Below the pieces are notes generated by a model. The model was not told the DNA's origin and searched no databases. It was given only the letters and a program-made list of their open reading frames with translations. From Hydractinia symbiolongicarpus (Eukaryota > Cnidaria > Hydrozoa > Anthoathecata > Hydractiniidae), in the NCBI RefSeq assembly GCF_029227915.1, contig NC_079876.1, forward strand, positions 436,001-500,000: a stretch of DNA of 64,000 nucleotides, written 5' to 3'. Made by a program: the position numbers and the translations under genes. Of the stretch, positions 1-12,789 are shown piece by piece. Position 1 is the first letter of the stretch. Every line of letters starts with the position of its first letter.

Positions 1-2445
1 CCGAACGAATTTTTAAATTATTTTTTCACCACTAAAACTCATCAGACTTGTAGTTTTCAAAAATGTTTTCATTTTTGATGAGACGCTGATTAAAAGAAGT
101 TTAATCGCCGGCAAACGAAAACCTGCGATTTCCCGTAAATCCCGGACTCGGCCCGTATAGTCAAAAGTATACAAAGAAAGTACCCAGGGTGTAAACTCAT
201 TTCCCGAACGATTTTTTAAATTATTTTTTCACCACTAAAACGCATGAGAGTTGTAGTTTTCAAAAATGTTTTCATTTTTGATGAGACGCTGAATAAAAGA
301 AGTTTAATCGCCGGCAAACGTAAACCCGCGATTTCCCGTAAATCCCGGCTTGGCCGGTATAGTCAAAAGTTTACAAAGAAAGTACCCAGGGAGTAAACTC
401 CTTTCCCGAACGATTTTTTAAATTATTTTTTCACCACTAAAACGCATGAGAGTTGTAGTTTTCAAAAATGTTTTCATTTTTGATGAGACGCTTAATGAAA
501 GAGGTTTAATCGCCGGCAAACGAAATCCCGCGTTTTCCCGTAAATCCCGGGCTTGGCCCGTATAGTCGAATGTATACAAAGAAAGTACCCAGGGAGTAAA
601 CTCATTTCCCGAACGATTTTTTAATTTTTTTTTCACCACTAAAACGCATGAGACTTGTATTGTTTAAAAATGTTTTCATTTTTGATAAGACGCTTAATGA
701 AAGAGGTTTAATCGCCGGCAAACGAAAACCCGCGATTTCCCGTAAATCCCGGGCTTGGCCCGTATAGTCGAATGTATACAAAGAAAGTACCCTGTGAGTA
801 AACTCATTTCCCGAACGAATTTTTAAATTATTTTTTCACCACTAAAACGCATGAGACTTGTAGTTTTCAAAAATGTTTTCATTTTTAATGAGACGCTGAA
901 TAAAAGAAGTTTAATCGCCGGCAAATGAAAACCTGCGATTTCCCGTAAATCCTGGACTCGGCCCGTATAGTCAAAAGTATACAAAGAAAGTACCCACGGA
1001 GTAAACTCATTTCCCAAACGATTTTTTAAATTATTATTTCACCACTAAAGCCCATGGGACTTATAGTTTTTAAAAATGTTTTCATTTTTGATGAGACGCT
1101 GAATAAAAGATGTTAAATCGCCGGCAAACGAAAACCCGCGATTTCCCGTAAATCCCGGACTCGGCCCGTATAATCAAAAGTATACAAGGAAAGTACCCAG
1201 TGAGTAAACTCATTTCCCGAACGAATTTTTAAATTATTTTTTCACCACTAAAACGCATCAGACTTGTAGTTTTCAAAAATGTTTTCATTTTTGATGAGAC
1301 GCTGATTAAAAGAAGTTTAATCGCCGGCAAACGAAAACCTGCGATTTCCCGTAAATCCCGGACTCGGCCCGTATAGTCAAAAGTATACAAAGAAAGTACC
1401 CAGGGTGTAAACTCATTTCCCGAACGATTTTTAAATTATTTTTTCACCACTAAAACGCATGAGAGTTGTAGTTTTCAAAAATGTTTTCATTTTTGATGAG
1501 ACGCTTAATGAAAGAGGTTTAATCGCCGGCAAACGAAATCCCGCGTTTTCCCGTAAATCCCGGGCTTGGCCCGTATAGTCGAATGTATACAAAGAAAGTA
1601 CCCAGGGAGTAAACTCATTTCCCGAACGATTTTTTAATTTTTTTTTCACCACTAAAACGCATGAGACTTGTATTGTTTAAAAATGTTTTCATTTTTGATA
1701 AGACGCTTAATGAAAGAGGTTTAATCGCCGGCAAACGAAAACCCGTGATTTCCCGTAAATCCCGGGCTTGGCCCGTATAGTCGAATGTATACAAAGAAAG
1801 TACCCTGTGAGTAAACTCATTTCCCGAACGAATTTTTAAATTATTTTTTCACCACTAAAACGCATGAGACTTGTAGTTTTCAAAAATGTTTTCATTTTTA
1901 ATGAGACGCTGAATAAAAGAAGTTTAATCGCCGGCAAATGAAAACCTGCGATTTCCCGTAAATCCTGGACTCGGCCCGTATAGTCAAAAGTATACAAAGA
2001 AAGTACCCACGGAGTAAACTCATTTCCCAAACGATTTTTTAAATTATTATTTCACCACTAAAGCCCATGGGACTTATAGTTTTTAAAAATGTTTTCATTT
2101 TTGATGAGACGCTGAATAAAAGATGTTAAATCGCCGGCAAACGAAAACCCGCGATTTCCCGTAAATCCCGGACTCGGCCCGTATAATCAAAAGTATACAA
2201 GGAAAGTACCCAGTGAGTAAACTCATTTCCCGAACGAATTTTTAAATTATTTTTTCACCACTAAAACGCATCAGACTTGTAGTTTTCAAAAATGTTTTCA
2301 TTTTTGATGAGACGCTGATTAAAAGAAGTTTAATCGCCGGCAAACGAAAACCTGCGATTTCCCGTAAATCCCGGACTCGGCCCGTATAGTCAAAAGTATA
2401 CAAAGAAAGTACCCAGGGTGTAAACTCATTTCCCGAACGATTTTT
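1..2445 (+). repeat. Higher-order block, 1,216-bp then 1,013-bp unit
   Basis: An S-type monomer (CATCAGAC, GCTGATTAAAAG) starts at 1, 1,217 and 2,230. Between the first two lie six monomers; between the next two only five. From about 418 the sequence repeats at an offset of exactly 1,013 bp, including the GAGAGTTG variant, the TATTGTTTAAAAATG variant and the CCCTGTGAG junction. The second unit lacks one monomer: its copy at about 1,420 joins the start of one GAGAGTTG monomer to the body of the next, consistent with unequal exchange between neighbours. A partial third unit starts at 2,230 and diverges by about 2,480. Confidence 0.85.
557..571 (-). other. CENP-B-box-like motif with short spacer (K-type exemplar)
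   Basis: On the minus strand this reads ATTCG-ACTATA-CGGG. The core CENP-B box is NTTCG-NNNNANN-CGGGN, so both conserved half-motifs are present in the right order, but the spacer is 6 bp instead of 7 and the central A is out of register. The motif occurs where CCCGTATAG is followed by TCGAATG, common in the left 45 kb. The commoner TCAAAAG form spoils the TTCG half. Chance is a likely explanation. Confidence 0.25.
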
Positions 2446-3135
2446 AAATTATTTTTTCACCACTAAAACGCATGAGACTTGTAGTTTTCAAAAATGTTTA
2501 CATTTTTGATAAGACGCTTAATGAAAGAGGTTTAATCGCCGGCAAACGAAAACCCGAGATTTCCCGTAAATCCCGGGCTTGGCCCGTATAGTCGAATGTA
2601 TACAAAGAAAGTACCCAGGGAGTAAACTCATTTCTAGAACGATTTTTTAAATTATTTTTTCACCACTAAAACGCATAAGACTTGTAGTTTTTAAAAATGT
2701 TCTCATTTTTGATGAGACGCTGAATAAAAGAAGTTTAATCGCCGGCAAACGTAAACCCGCGATTTCCCGTAAATCCCGGCTTGGCCCGTATAGTCAAAAG
2801 TATACAAAGAAAGTACCCAGGGAGTAAACTCATTTCCCAAACGATTTTTTAAATTATTATTTCACCACTAAAGCCCATGGGACTTGTAGTTTTTAAAAAT
2901 GTTTTCATTTTTGATGAGACGCTGAATAAAAGATGTTTAATCGCCGGCAAACGAAAACCCGCGATTTCCCGTAAATCCCGGACTCGGCCCGTATAGTCAA
3001 AAGTATACAAGGAAAGTACCCAGTGAGTAAACTCATTTCCCGAACGAATTTTTAAATTATTTTTTCACCACTAAAACGCATGAGACTTGTAGTTTTCAAA
3101 AATGTTTTCATTTTTGATGAGACGCTGAATAAAAG
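2446..3135 (+). repeat. Mixed monomers, no local higher-order repeat seen
   Basis: About three and a half monomers of different types follow one another: a K-type with TTTACATTTTTGATAAGACG, an R-type (CATAAGAC, CCCGGCTTGG), a G-type (AAAGCCCATGGG, AGATGTTT) and the start of a canonical one. Nothing other than satellite is present. Confidence 0.85.
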
Positions 3136-5972
3136 AAGTTTAATCGCCGGCAAACGAAAACCTGCGATTTCTCGTAAATCCCGGACTCGGGCCGTATAGT
3201 CGAAAGTATACAAAGAAAGTACCCAGGGTGTAAACTCATTTCTCGAACGATTTTATAAATTATTTTTTCACCACTAAAACGCATGAGACTTGTAGTTTTC
3301 AAAAATGTTTTCATTTTTGATGTGACGCTGAATATAAGAAGTTTTATCTCCGGCAAACGAAAACCTGCGATTTTCCGTAAATCCCGGACTCGGCCGGTAT
3401 AGTCAAAAGTATACAAAGAAAGTACCCAGGGAGTAAACTCTTTTCCCGAACGATTTTTTAAATTATTTTTCCACCACTAAAACGCATGAGACTTGTAGTT
3501 TTCAAAAATTTTTTCCTTTTTGATGAGACGCTTAATGAAAGAGGTTTAATCGCCGGCAAACGAAATCACGCGTTTTCCGTAAATCCGGGGCTTGGCCCGT
3601 ATAGTCAAATGTATACAAAGAAAGTACCCAGGGAGTAAACTCATTTCCCGAACGATTTTTTAAATTTTTTTTTCACCACTAAAACGCATGAGACTTATAG
3701 TTTTCAAAAATGTTTTCATTTTTGATGAGACGCTTAATGAAAGAGGTTTAATCACCGGCAAACGAAAACCCGCGATTTCCCGTAATTCCCGGGCTTGGCC
3801 CGTATAGTCGAATGTATACAAAGAAAGTACCCAGGGAGTAAACTCATTTCCAGAACGATTTTTTAAATTATTTTTTCAACACTAAAACGCATGAGACTTG
3901 TAGTTTTCAAAAATGTTTTCATTTTTGATGAGACGCTTAATGAAAGAGGTTTAATCGCCGGCAAACGAAATCCCGCGTTTTCCCGTAAACCCGGGGCTTG
4001 GCCCGTATAGTCGAATGTATATAAAGAAAGTACCCAGGGAGTAAACTCATTTCCCGAACGATTTTTTAAATTTTTTTTCACCACTAAAACGGATGAGACT
4101 TGTAGTTTTTAAAAATGTTTTCATTTTTGATGAGACGCCTAATGAAAGAGGTTTAATCGCCGGCAAACGAAAACCCGCGATTTCCCGTAAATCCCGGGCT
4201 TGGCCCGTATAGTCGAATGTATACAAAGAAAGTACCCTGTGAGTAAACTCATTTCCCGAACGAATTTTTAAATTATTTTTTCACCACTAAAACGCATGAG
4301 ACTTGTAGTTTTCAAAAATGTTTTTATTTTTGATGAGACGCTGAATAAAAGAAGTTTAATCGCCGGCAAACGAAAACCTGCGATTTCTCGTAAATCCCGG
4401 ACTCGGGCCGTATAGTCAAAAGTATACAAAGAAAGTACCCAGGGTGTAAACTCATTTCTCGAACGATTTTTTAAATTATTTTTTCACCACTAAAACGCAT
4501 GAGACTTGTAGTTTTCAAAAATGTTTTCATTTTTGATGTGACGCTGAATATAAGAAGTTTAATCGCCGGCAAACGAAAACCTGCGATTTCTCGTAAATCC
4601 CGGACTCGGGCCGTATAGTCGAAAGTATACAAAGAAAGTACCCAGGGTGTAAACTCATTTCTCGAACGATTTTATAAATTATTTTTTCACCACTAAAACG
4701 CATGAGACTTGTAGTTTTCAAAAATGTTTTCATTTTTGATGTGACGCTGAATATAAGAAGTTTTATCTCCGGCAAACGAAAACCTGCGATTTTCCGTAAA
4801 TCCCGGACTCGGCCGGTATAGTCAAAAGTATACAAAGAAAGTACCCAGGGAGTAAACTCTTTTCCCGAACGATTTTTTAAATTATTTTTCCACCACTAAA
4901 ACGCATGAGACTTGTAGTTTTCAAAAATTTTTTCCTTTTTGATGAGACGCTTAATGAAAGAGGTTTAATCGCCGGCAAACGAAATCACGCGTTTTCCGTA
5001 AATCCGGGGCTTGGCCCGTATAGTCAAATGTATACAAAGAAAGTACCCAGGGAGTAAACTCATTTCCCGAACGATTTTTTAAATTTTTTTTTCACCACTA
5101 AAACGCATGAGACTTATAGTTTTCAAAAATGTTTTCATTTTTGATGAGACGCTTAATGAAAGAGGTTTAATCACCGGCAAACGAAAACCCGCGATTTCCC
5201 GTAATTCCCGGGCTTGGCCCGTATAGTCGAATGTATACAAAGAAAGTACCCAGGGAGTAAACTCATTTCCAGAACGATTTTTTAAATTATTTTTTCAACA
5301 CTAAAACGCATGAGACTTGTAGTTTTAAAAATGTTTTCATTTTTGATGAGACGCTTAATGAAAGAGGTTTAATCGCCGGCAAACGAAATCCCGCGTTTTC
5401 CCGTAAACCCGGGGCTTGGCCCGTATAGTCGAATGTATATAAAGAAAGTACCCAGGGAGTAAACTCATTTCCCGAACGATTTTTTAAATTTTTTTTCACC
5501 ACTAAAACGGATGAGACTTGTAGTTTTTAAAAATGTTTTCATTTTTGATGAGACGCCTAATGAAAGAGGTTTAATCGCCGGCAAACGAAAACCCGCGATT
5601 TCCCGTAAATCCCGGGCTTGGCCCGTATAGTCGAATGTATACAAAGATAGTACCCTGTGAGTAAACTCATTTCCCGAACGAATTTTTAAATTATTTTTTC
5701 ACCACTAAAACGCATGAGACTTGTAGTTTTCAAAAATGTTTTTATTTTTGATGAGACGCTGAATAAAAGAAGTTTAATCGCCGGCAAACGAAAACCTGCG
5801 ATTTCTCGTAAATCCCGGACTCGGGCCGTATAGTCAAAAGTATACAAAGAAAGTACCCAGGGTGTAAACTCATTTCTCGAACGATTTTTTAAATTATTTT
5901 TTCACCACTAAAACGCATGAGACTTGTAGTTTTCAAAAATGTTTTCATTTTTGATGTGACGCTGAATATAAG
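3136..5972 (+). repeat. 1,419-bp seven-monomer unit, two tandem copies
   Basis: Positions about 3,136-4,554 recur at 4,555-5,972. Diagnostic variants repeat at the same offset: GATTTTATAAATT at about 3,248 and 4,667, GTTTTATCTCCGG, TTTTTTCCTTTTTGATG, CACCGGC with TAATTCCCGGG, and CAACACTAAAACG at 3,877 and 5,296. The second copy has one 1-bp deletion (TAGTTTTAAAAATG near 5,325). Unit length is seven monomers minus 2 bp. The sequence after 5,972 continues as a chimera of earlier parts of the unit. Confidence 0.85.
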
Positions 5973-8117
5973 AAGTTTAATCTCCGGCAAACGAAAACCT
6001 GCGATTTCCCGTAAATCCCGGACTCGGCCGGTATAGTCAAAAGTATACAAAGAAAGTACCCAGGGAGTAAACTCTTTTCCCGAACGATTTTTTAAATTAT
6101 TTTTCCACCACTAAAACGCATGAGACTTGTAGTTTTCAAAAATGTTTTCATTTTTGATGAGACGCTTAATGCAAGAGGTTTAATCACCGGCAAACGAAAA
6201 CCCGCGATTTCCCGTAATTCCCGGGCTTGGCCCGTATAGTCGAATGTATACAAAGAAAGTACCCAGGGAGTAAACTCATTTCCAGAACGATTTTTTAAAT
6301 TTTTTTTCACCACTAAAACGCATGAGACTTGTAGTTTTTAAAAATGTTTTCATTTTTGATGAGACGCCTAATGAAAGAGGTTTAATCGCCGGCAAACGAA
6401 AACCCCCGATTTCCCGTAAATCCCGGGCTTGGCCCGTATAGTCGAATGTATACAAAGAAAGTACCCTGTGAGTAAACTCATTTCCCGAACGAATTTTTAA
6501 ATTATTTTTTCACCACTAAAACGCATGAGACTTGTAGTTTTCAAAAATGTTTTCATTTTTGATGAGACGCTGAATAAAAGAAGTTTAATCGCCGGCAAAC
6601 GAAAACCTGCGATTTCCCGTAAATCCCGGACTCGGCCCGTATAGTCAAAAGTATACAAAGAAAGTACCCAGGGTTTAAACTCATTTCTCGAACGATTTTT
6701 TAAATTATTTTTTCACCACTAAAACGCATGAGACTTGTAGTTTTCAAAAATGTTTTCATTTTTGATGTGACGCTGAATATAAGAAGTTTAATCGCCGGCA
6801 AACGAAAACCTGCAATTTCCCGTAAATCCCGGACTCGGCCCGTATAGTCAAAAGTATACAAAGAAAGTACCCAGGGAGTAAACTCATTTCCCGAACGATT
6901 TTTTAAATTATTTTTTCACCACTAAAACGCATGAGACTTGTAGTTTTCAAAAATGTTTTCATTTTTGATGAGACGCTTAATGAAAGAGTTTTAATCACCG
7001 GCAAACGAAAACCCGCGATTTCCCGTAAATCCCGGGCTTGGCCCGTATAGTTGAATGTATACAAAGAAAGTACCCAGGGAGTAAACTCATTTCCAGAACG
7101 ATTTTTTAAATTATTTTTTCACCACTAAAACGCATAAGACTTGTAGTTTTTAAAAATGTTTTCATTTTTGATGAGACGCTGAATAAAAGAAGTTTAATCG
7201 CCGGCAAACGAAAACCCGCGATTTCCCGTAAATCCCGGCTTGGCCCGTATAGTCAAAAGTTTACAAAGAAAGTACCCAGGGAGTAAACTCATTTCCCGAA
7301 CGATTTTTTAAATTATTTATTCAGCACTAAAACGCATGAGACTTGTAGTTTTCAAAAATGTTTTCATTTTTAATGAGACGCTGAATAAAAGAAGTTTAAT
7401 CGCCGGCAAATGAAAACCTGCGATTTCCCGTAAATCCTGGATTCGGCCCGTATAGTCAAAAGTATACAAAGAAAGTACCCACGGAGTAAACTCATTTCCC
7501 AAACGATTTTTTAAATTATTATTTCACCACTAAAGCCCATGGGACTTATAGTTTTTAAAAATGTTTTCATTTTTGATGAGACGCTGAATAAAAGATGTTT
7601 AATCGCCGGCAAACGAAAACCTGCGATTTCCCGTAAATCTCGGACTCGGCCCGTATAATCAAAAGTATACAAGGAAAGTACCCAGTGAGTAAACTCATTT
7701 CCCGAACGAATTTTTTAATTTATTTTTTCACCACTAAAACGCATCAGACTTGTAGTTTTCAAAAATGTTTTCATTTTTGATGAGAGGCTGATTAAAAGAA
7801 GTTTAATCGCCGGCAAACGAAAACCTGCGATTTCCCGTAAATCCCGGACTCGGCCCGTATAGTCAAAAGTATACAAATAAAGTACCCAAGGTGTAAACTC
7901 ATTTTCCGAACGATTTTTTAAATTATTTTTTCACCACTAAAACGCATGAGACTTGTAGTTTTCAAAAATGTTTTCAATTTTGATGAGACGCAGAATATAA
8001 GAAGTTTAATCGCCGGCAAACGAAAACCTGCGATTTCCCGTAAATCCCGGACTCGGCCCGTATAGTCAAAAGTATACAAGGAAAGTACCCAGAGAGTAAA
8101 CTTATTTCCCGAACGAA
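5973..8117 (+). repeat. Mixed monomers, source of a later 4.26-kb-distant copy
   Basis: About ten and a half monomers of K, T, R, N, G, S and A types. The order from about 6,480 onward (CCCTGTGAG junction, T-type, K-type with TTGAATG, R-type, N-type with CAAATGAAAACC, G-type, S-type, A-type with CAATTTTGATG) recurs from about 10,730. The N-type monomers at 7,317 and 11,574 are 4,257 bp apart. No non-satellite sequence is present. Confidence 0.8.
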
Positions 8118-9737
8118 TTTTTAAATTATTTTTTCACCACTAAAACGCATAAGACTTGTAGTTTTTAAAAATGTTTTCATTTTTGATGAGACGCTGAATA
8201 AAAGAAGTTTAATCGCCGGCAAACGTAAACCCGCGATTTCCCGTAAATCCCGGCTTGGCCCGTATAGTCAAAAGTTTACAAAGAAAGTACCCAGGGAGTA
8301 AACTCATTTCCCGAACGATTTTTTAAATTATTTTTTCACCACTAAAACGCATGAGACTTGTAGTTTTCAAAACCGTTTTCATTTTTAATGAGACGCTGAA
8401 TAAAAGAAGTTTAATCGCCGGCAAACGAAAACCTGCGATTTCCCGTAAATCCTGGACTCGGCCCGTATAGTCAAAAGTATACAAAGAAAGTACCCAGGGA
8501 GTAAAGTCATTTCCCAAACGATTTTTTAAATTATTATTTCACCACTAAAGCCCATGAGACTTGTAGTTTTTAAAAATGTTTTCATTTTTGATGAGACGCT
8601 GAATAAAAGATGTTTAATCGCCGGCAAACGAAAACCCGCAATTTCCCGTAAATCCCGGACTCGGCCGTATAGTCAAAAGTATACAAGGAAAGTACCCAGT
8701 GAGTAAACTCATTTCCCGAACGAATTTTTAAATTATTTTTTCACCACTAAAACGCATGAGACTTGTAGTTTTCAAAAATGTTTTCATTTTTGATGAGACG
8801 CTGAATAAAAGAAGTTTAATCGCCGGCAAACGAAAACCTGCGATTTCCCGTAAATCCCGGACTCGGGCCGTATAGTCAAAAGTATACAAAGAAAGTACCC
8901 AGGGTGTAAACTCATTTCTCGAACGAATTTTTAAATTATTTTTTCACCACTAAAACGCATAAGACTTGTAGTTTTTAAAAATGTTTTCATTTTTGATGAG
9001 ACGCTGAATAAAAGAAGTTTAATCGCCGGCAAACGTAAACCCGCGATTTCCCGTAAATCCCGGCTTGGCCCGTATAGTCAAAAGTTTACAAAGAAAGTAC
9101 CCAGGGAGTAAACTCATTTCCCGAACGATTTTTTAAATTATTTTTTCACCACTAAAACGCATGAGACTTGTAGTTTTCAAAAATGTTTTCATTTTTAATG
9201 AGACGCTGAATAAAAGAAGTTTAATCGCCGGCAAACGAAAACCTGCGATTTCCCGTAAATCCTGGACTCGGCCCGTATAGTCAAAAGTATACAAAGAAAG
9301 TACCCAGGGAGTAAACTCATTTCCCAAACGATTTTTTAAATTATTATTTCACCACTAAAGCCCATGGGACTTGTAGTTTTTAAAAATGTTTTCATTTTTG
9401 ATGAGACGCTGAATAAAAGATGTTTAATCGCCGGCAAACGAAAACCCGCAATTTCCCGTAAATCCCGGACTCGGCCCGTATAGTGAAAAGTATACAAGGA
9501 AAGTACCCAGTGAGTAAACTCATTTCCCGAACGAATTTTTAAATTATTTTTTCACCACTAAAACGCATGAGACTTGTAGTTTTCAAAAATGTTTTCATTT
9601 TTGATGAGACGCTGAATAAAAGAAGTTTAATCGCCGGCAAACGAAAACCTGCGATTTCCCGTAAATCCCGGACTCGGGCCGTATAGTCAAAAGTATACAA
9701 AGAAAGTACCCAGGGTGTAAACTCATTTCTCGAACGA
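8118..9737 (+). repeat. 810-bp four-monomer unit, two tandem copies
   Basis: Copy one spans about 8,118-8,927 and copy two 8,928-9,737. CATAAGAC R-type monomers at 8,148 and 8,958, N-type monomers starting at 8,323 and 9,133, G-type and canonical monomers follow at the same spacing. The copies differ by only a few substitutions, for example AAACCGTTTTC against AAATGTTTTC and CATGAGAC against CATGGGAC, which suggests recent duplication. The unit is four monomers minus 2 bp. Confidence 0.85.
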
Positions 9738-12700
9738 TTTTTTAAATTATTTTTTCACCACTAAAACGCATGAGACTTGTAGTTTTCAAAAATATTTTCA
9801 TTTTTGATGTGACGCTGAATATAAGAAGTTTAATCGCCGGCAAACGAAAACCTGCGATTTCCCGTAAATCCCGGACTCGACCCGTATAGTCAAAAGTATA
9901 CAAAGAAAGTTCCCAGGGAGTAAACTCTTTTCCCGAACGATTTTTTAAATTATTTTTCCACCACTAAAACGCATGAGACTTGTAGTTTTCAAAAATTTTT
10001 TCCTTTTTGATGAGACGCTTAATGAAAGAGGTTTAATCGCCGGCAAACGAAATCCCGCGTTTTCCGTAAATCCGGGGCTTGGCCCGTATAGTCAAATGTA
10101 TACAAAGAAAGTACCCAGGGAGTAAACTTATTTCCCGAACGATTTTTTAAATTTTTTTTTCACCACTAAAACGCATGAGACTTATAGTTTTCAAAAATGT
10201 TTTCATTTTTGATGAGACGCTTAATGAAAGAGGTTTAATCACCGGCAAACGAAAACCCGCGATTTCCCGTAAATCCCGGGCTTGGCCCGTATAGTCGAAT
10301 GTATACAAAGAAAGTACCCAGGGAGTAAACTCATTTCCAGAACGATTTTTTAAATTATTTTTTCAACACTAAAACGCATGAGACTTGTAGTTTTCAAAAA
10401 TGTTTTCATTTTTGATGAGACGCTTAATGAATGAGGTTTAATCGCCGGCAAACGAAATCCCGCGTTTTCCCGTAAACTCGGGGCTTGGCCCGTATAGTCG
10501 AATGTATACAAAGAAAGTACCCAGGGAGTAAACTCATTTCCCGGACGATTTTTTAAATTTTTTTTCACCACTAAAACGCATGAGACTTGTAGTTTTTAAA
10601 AATGTTTTCATTTTTGATGAGACGCTTAATGAAAGAGGTTTAATCGCCGGCAAACGAAAACCCGCGATTTCCCGTAAATCCAGGGCTTGGCCCGTATAGT
10701 CGAATGTATACAAAGAAAGTACCCTGTGAGTAAACTCATTTCCCGAACGAATTTTTAAATTATTTTTTCACCACTAAAACGCATGAGACTTGTAGTTTTC
10801 AAAAATGTTTTCATTTTTGATGAGACGCTGAATAAAAGAAGATTAATCGGCGGCAAACCAAAACCTGCGATTTCCCGTAAATCCCGGACTCGGCCCGTAT
10901 AGTCAAAAGTATACAAAGAAAGTACCCAGGGTGTAAACTCATTTCTCGAACGATTTTTTAAATTATTTTTTCACCACTAAAACGCATGAGACTTGCAGTT
11001 TTCAAAAATGTTTTTATTTTTGATGTGACGCTGAATATAAGAAGTTTAATCACCGGCAAACGAAAACCTGCGATTTCCCGTAAATCCCGGACTCGGCCCG
11101 TATAGTCAAAAGTAAACAAAGAAAGTACCCAGGGAGTAAACTCATTTCCCTAACGATTTTTTAAATTTTTTTTTCTCCACTAAAACGCATGAACTTGTAG
11201 TTTTCAAAAATGTTTTCATTTTTGATGAGACGCTTAATGAAAGAGGTTTAATCACTGGCAAACGAAAACCCGCGATTTCCCGTAAATCCCGGGCTTGGCC
11301 CGTATAGTTGAATGTATACAAAGAAAGTACCCAGGGAGTAAACTCATTTCCAGAACGATTTTTTAAATTATTTTTTCACCACTAAAACGCATAAGACTTG
11401 TAGTTTTTAAAAATGTTTTCATTTTTGATGAGCCGATGAATAAAAAAAGTTTAATCGCCGGCAAACGAAAACCCGCGATTTCCCGTAAATCCCGGCTTGG
11501 CCCGTATAGTCAAAAAATTACAAAGAAAGTACCCAGGGAGTAAACTCATTTCCCGAACGATTTTTTAAATTATTTATTCACCACTAAAACGCATGAGACT
11601 TGTAGTTTTCAAAAATGTTTTCATTTTTAATGAGACGCTGAATAAAAGAAGTTCAATCGCCGGCAAATGAAAACCTGCGATTTCCCGTAAATCCTGGCCT
11701 CGGCCCGTATAGTCAAAAGTATACAAAGAAAGTACCCACGGAGTAAACTCATTTCCCAAACGATTTTTTAAATTATTATTTCACCACTAAAGCCCATGGG
11801 ACTTATAGTTTTTAAAAATGTTTTCATTTTTGATGAGACGCTGATTAAAAGAAGTTTAATCGCCGGCAAACAAAAACCTGCGATTTCCCGTAAATCCCGG
11901 ACTCGGCCCGTATAGTCAAAAGTATACAAAGAAAGTACCCAGGGTGTAAACTCATTTCCCGAACGATTTTTTAAATTATTTTTTCACCACTAAAACGCAT
12001 GAGACTTGTAGTTTTCAAAAATGTTTTCAATTTTGATGAGACGCAGAATATAAGAAGTTTAATCGCCGGCAAACGAAAACCTGCGATTTCCCGTAAATCC
12101 CGGACTCGGCCCGTATAGTCAAAAGTATACAAGGAAAGTACCCAGAGAGTAAACTTATTTCACGAACGAATTTTAACATTATTTTTTCTCCACTAAAACG
12201 CATGAGACTTGTAGTTTTTAAAAATGTTTTCATTTTTGATGAGACGCTGAATAAAAGAAGTTTAATCGCCGGTAAACGAAAACCTGCGATTTCCCGTAAA
12301 TCCCAGACTCGGCCCTTATAGTCAAAAGTGTACAAAGAAAGTACCCAGGGTGTAAACTCATTTCCCGAACGATTTTTTAAATTATTTTTTCACCACTAAA
12401 ACGCAGGAGACTTGTAGTTTTTGAAAATGTTTTCATTTTTGATGAGACGCTAAATAAAAAAAGTTTAATCGCCGGCAAACGAAAACCCGCGATTTCCCGT
12501 AAATCCCGGACTCGGCCCGTATAGTCAAAAGTATACAAAGAAAGTAACCAGGGAGTAAACTCATTTCTCGAACGATTTTTTAAATTATTTTTTCACAACG
12601 GAAACGCATGAGACTTGTAGTTTTCAAAAATGTTTTCATTTTTGATGTGACGCTGAATATAAGAAGTTTAATCGCCGGCAAACGAAAACCTGCGATTTTC

Positions 12701-12789
12701 CGTAAATCCCGGACTCGGCCCGTATAGTCAAAAGTATACAAAGAAAATACCCAGGGAGTAAACTCATTTCCCGAACGATTTTTTAAATT
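9738..12789 (+). repeat. Mixed block repeating segments from 3-8 kb
   Basis: The first kilobase follows the order of the 3.1-6.0 kb unit (T-type, TTTTTTCCTTTTTG monomer, K-types, CAACACTAAAACG monomer). From about 10,730 it follows 6.48-8.1 kb at an offset of about 4,257 bp. At about 11,790-11,860 a G-type start (CATGGGACTTATAG) is joined to an S-type body (GCTGATTAAAAG), and the offset drops to 4,053 bp, so one monomer was lost here relative to the 7.5-7.9 kb copy. A 2-bp deletion (GCATGAACTTG) lies near 11,190. Confidence 0.8.
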
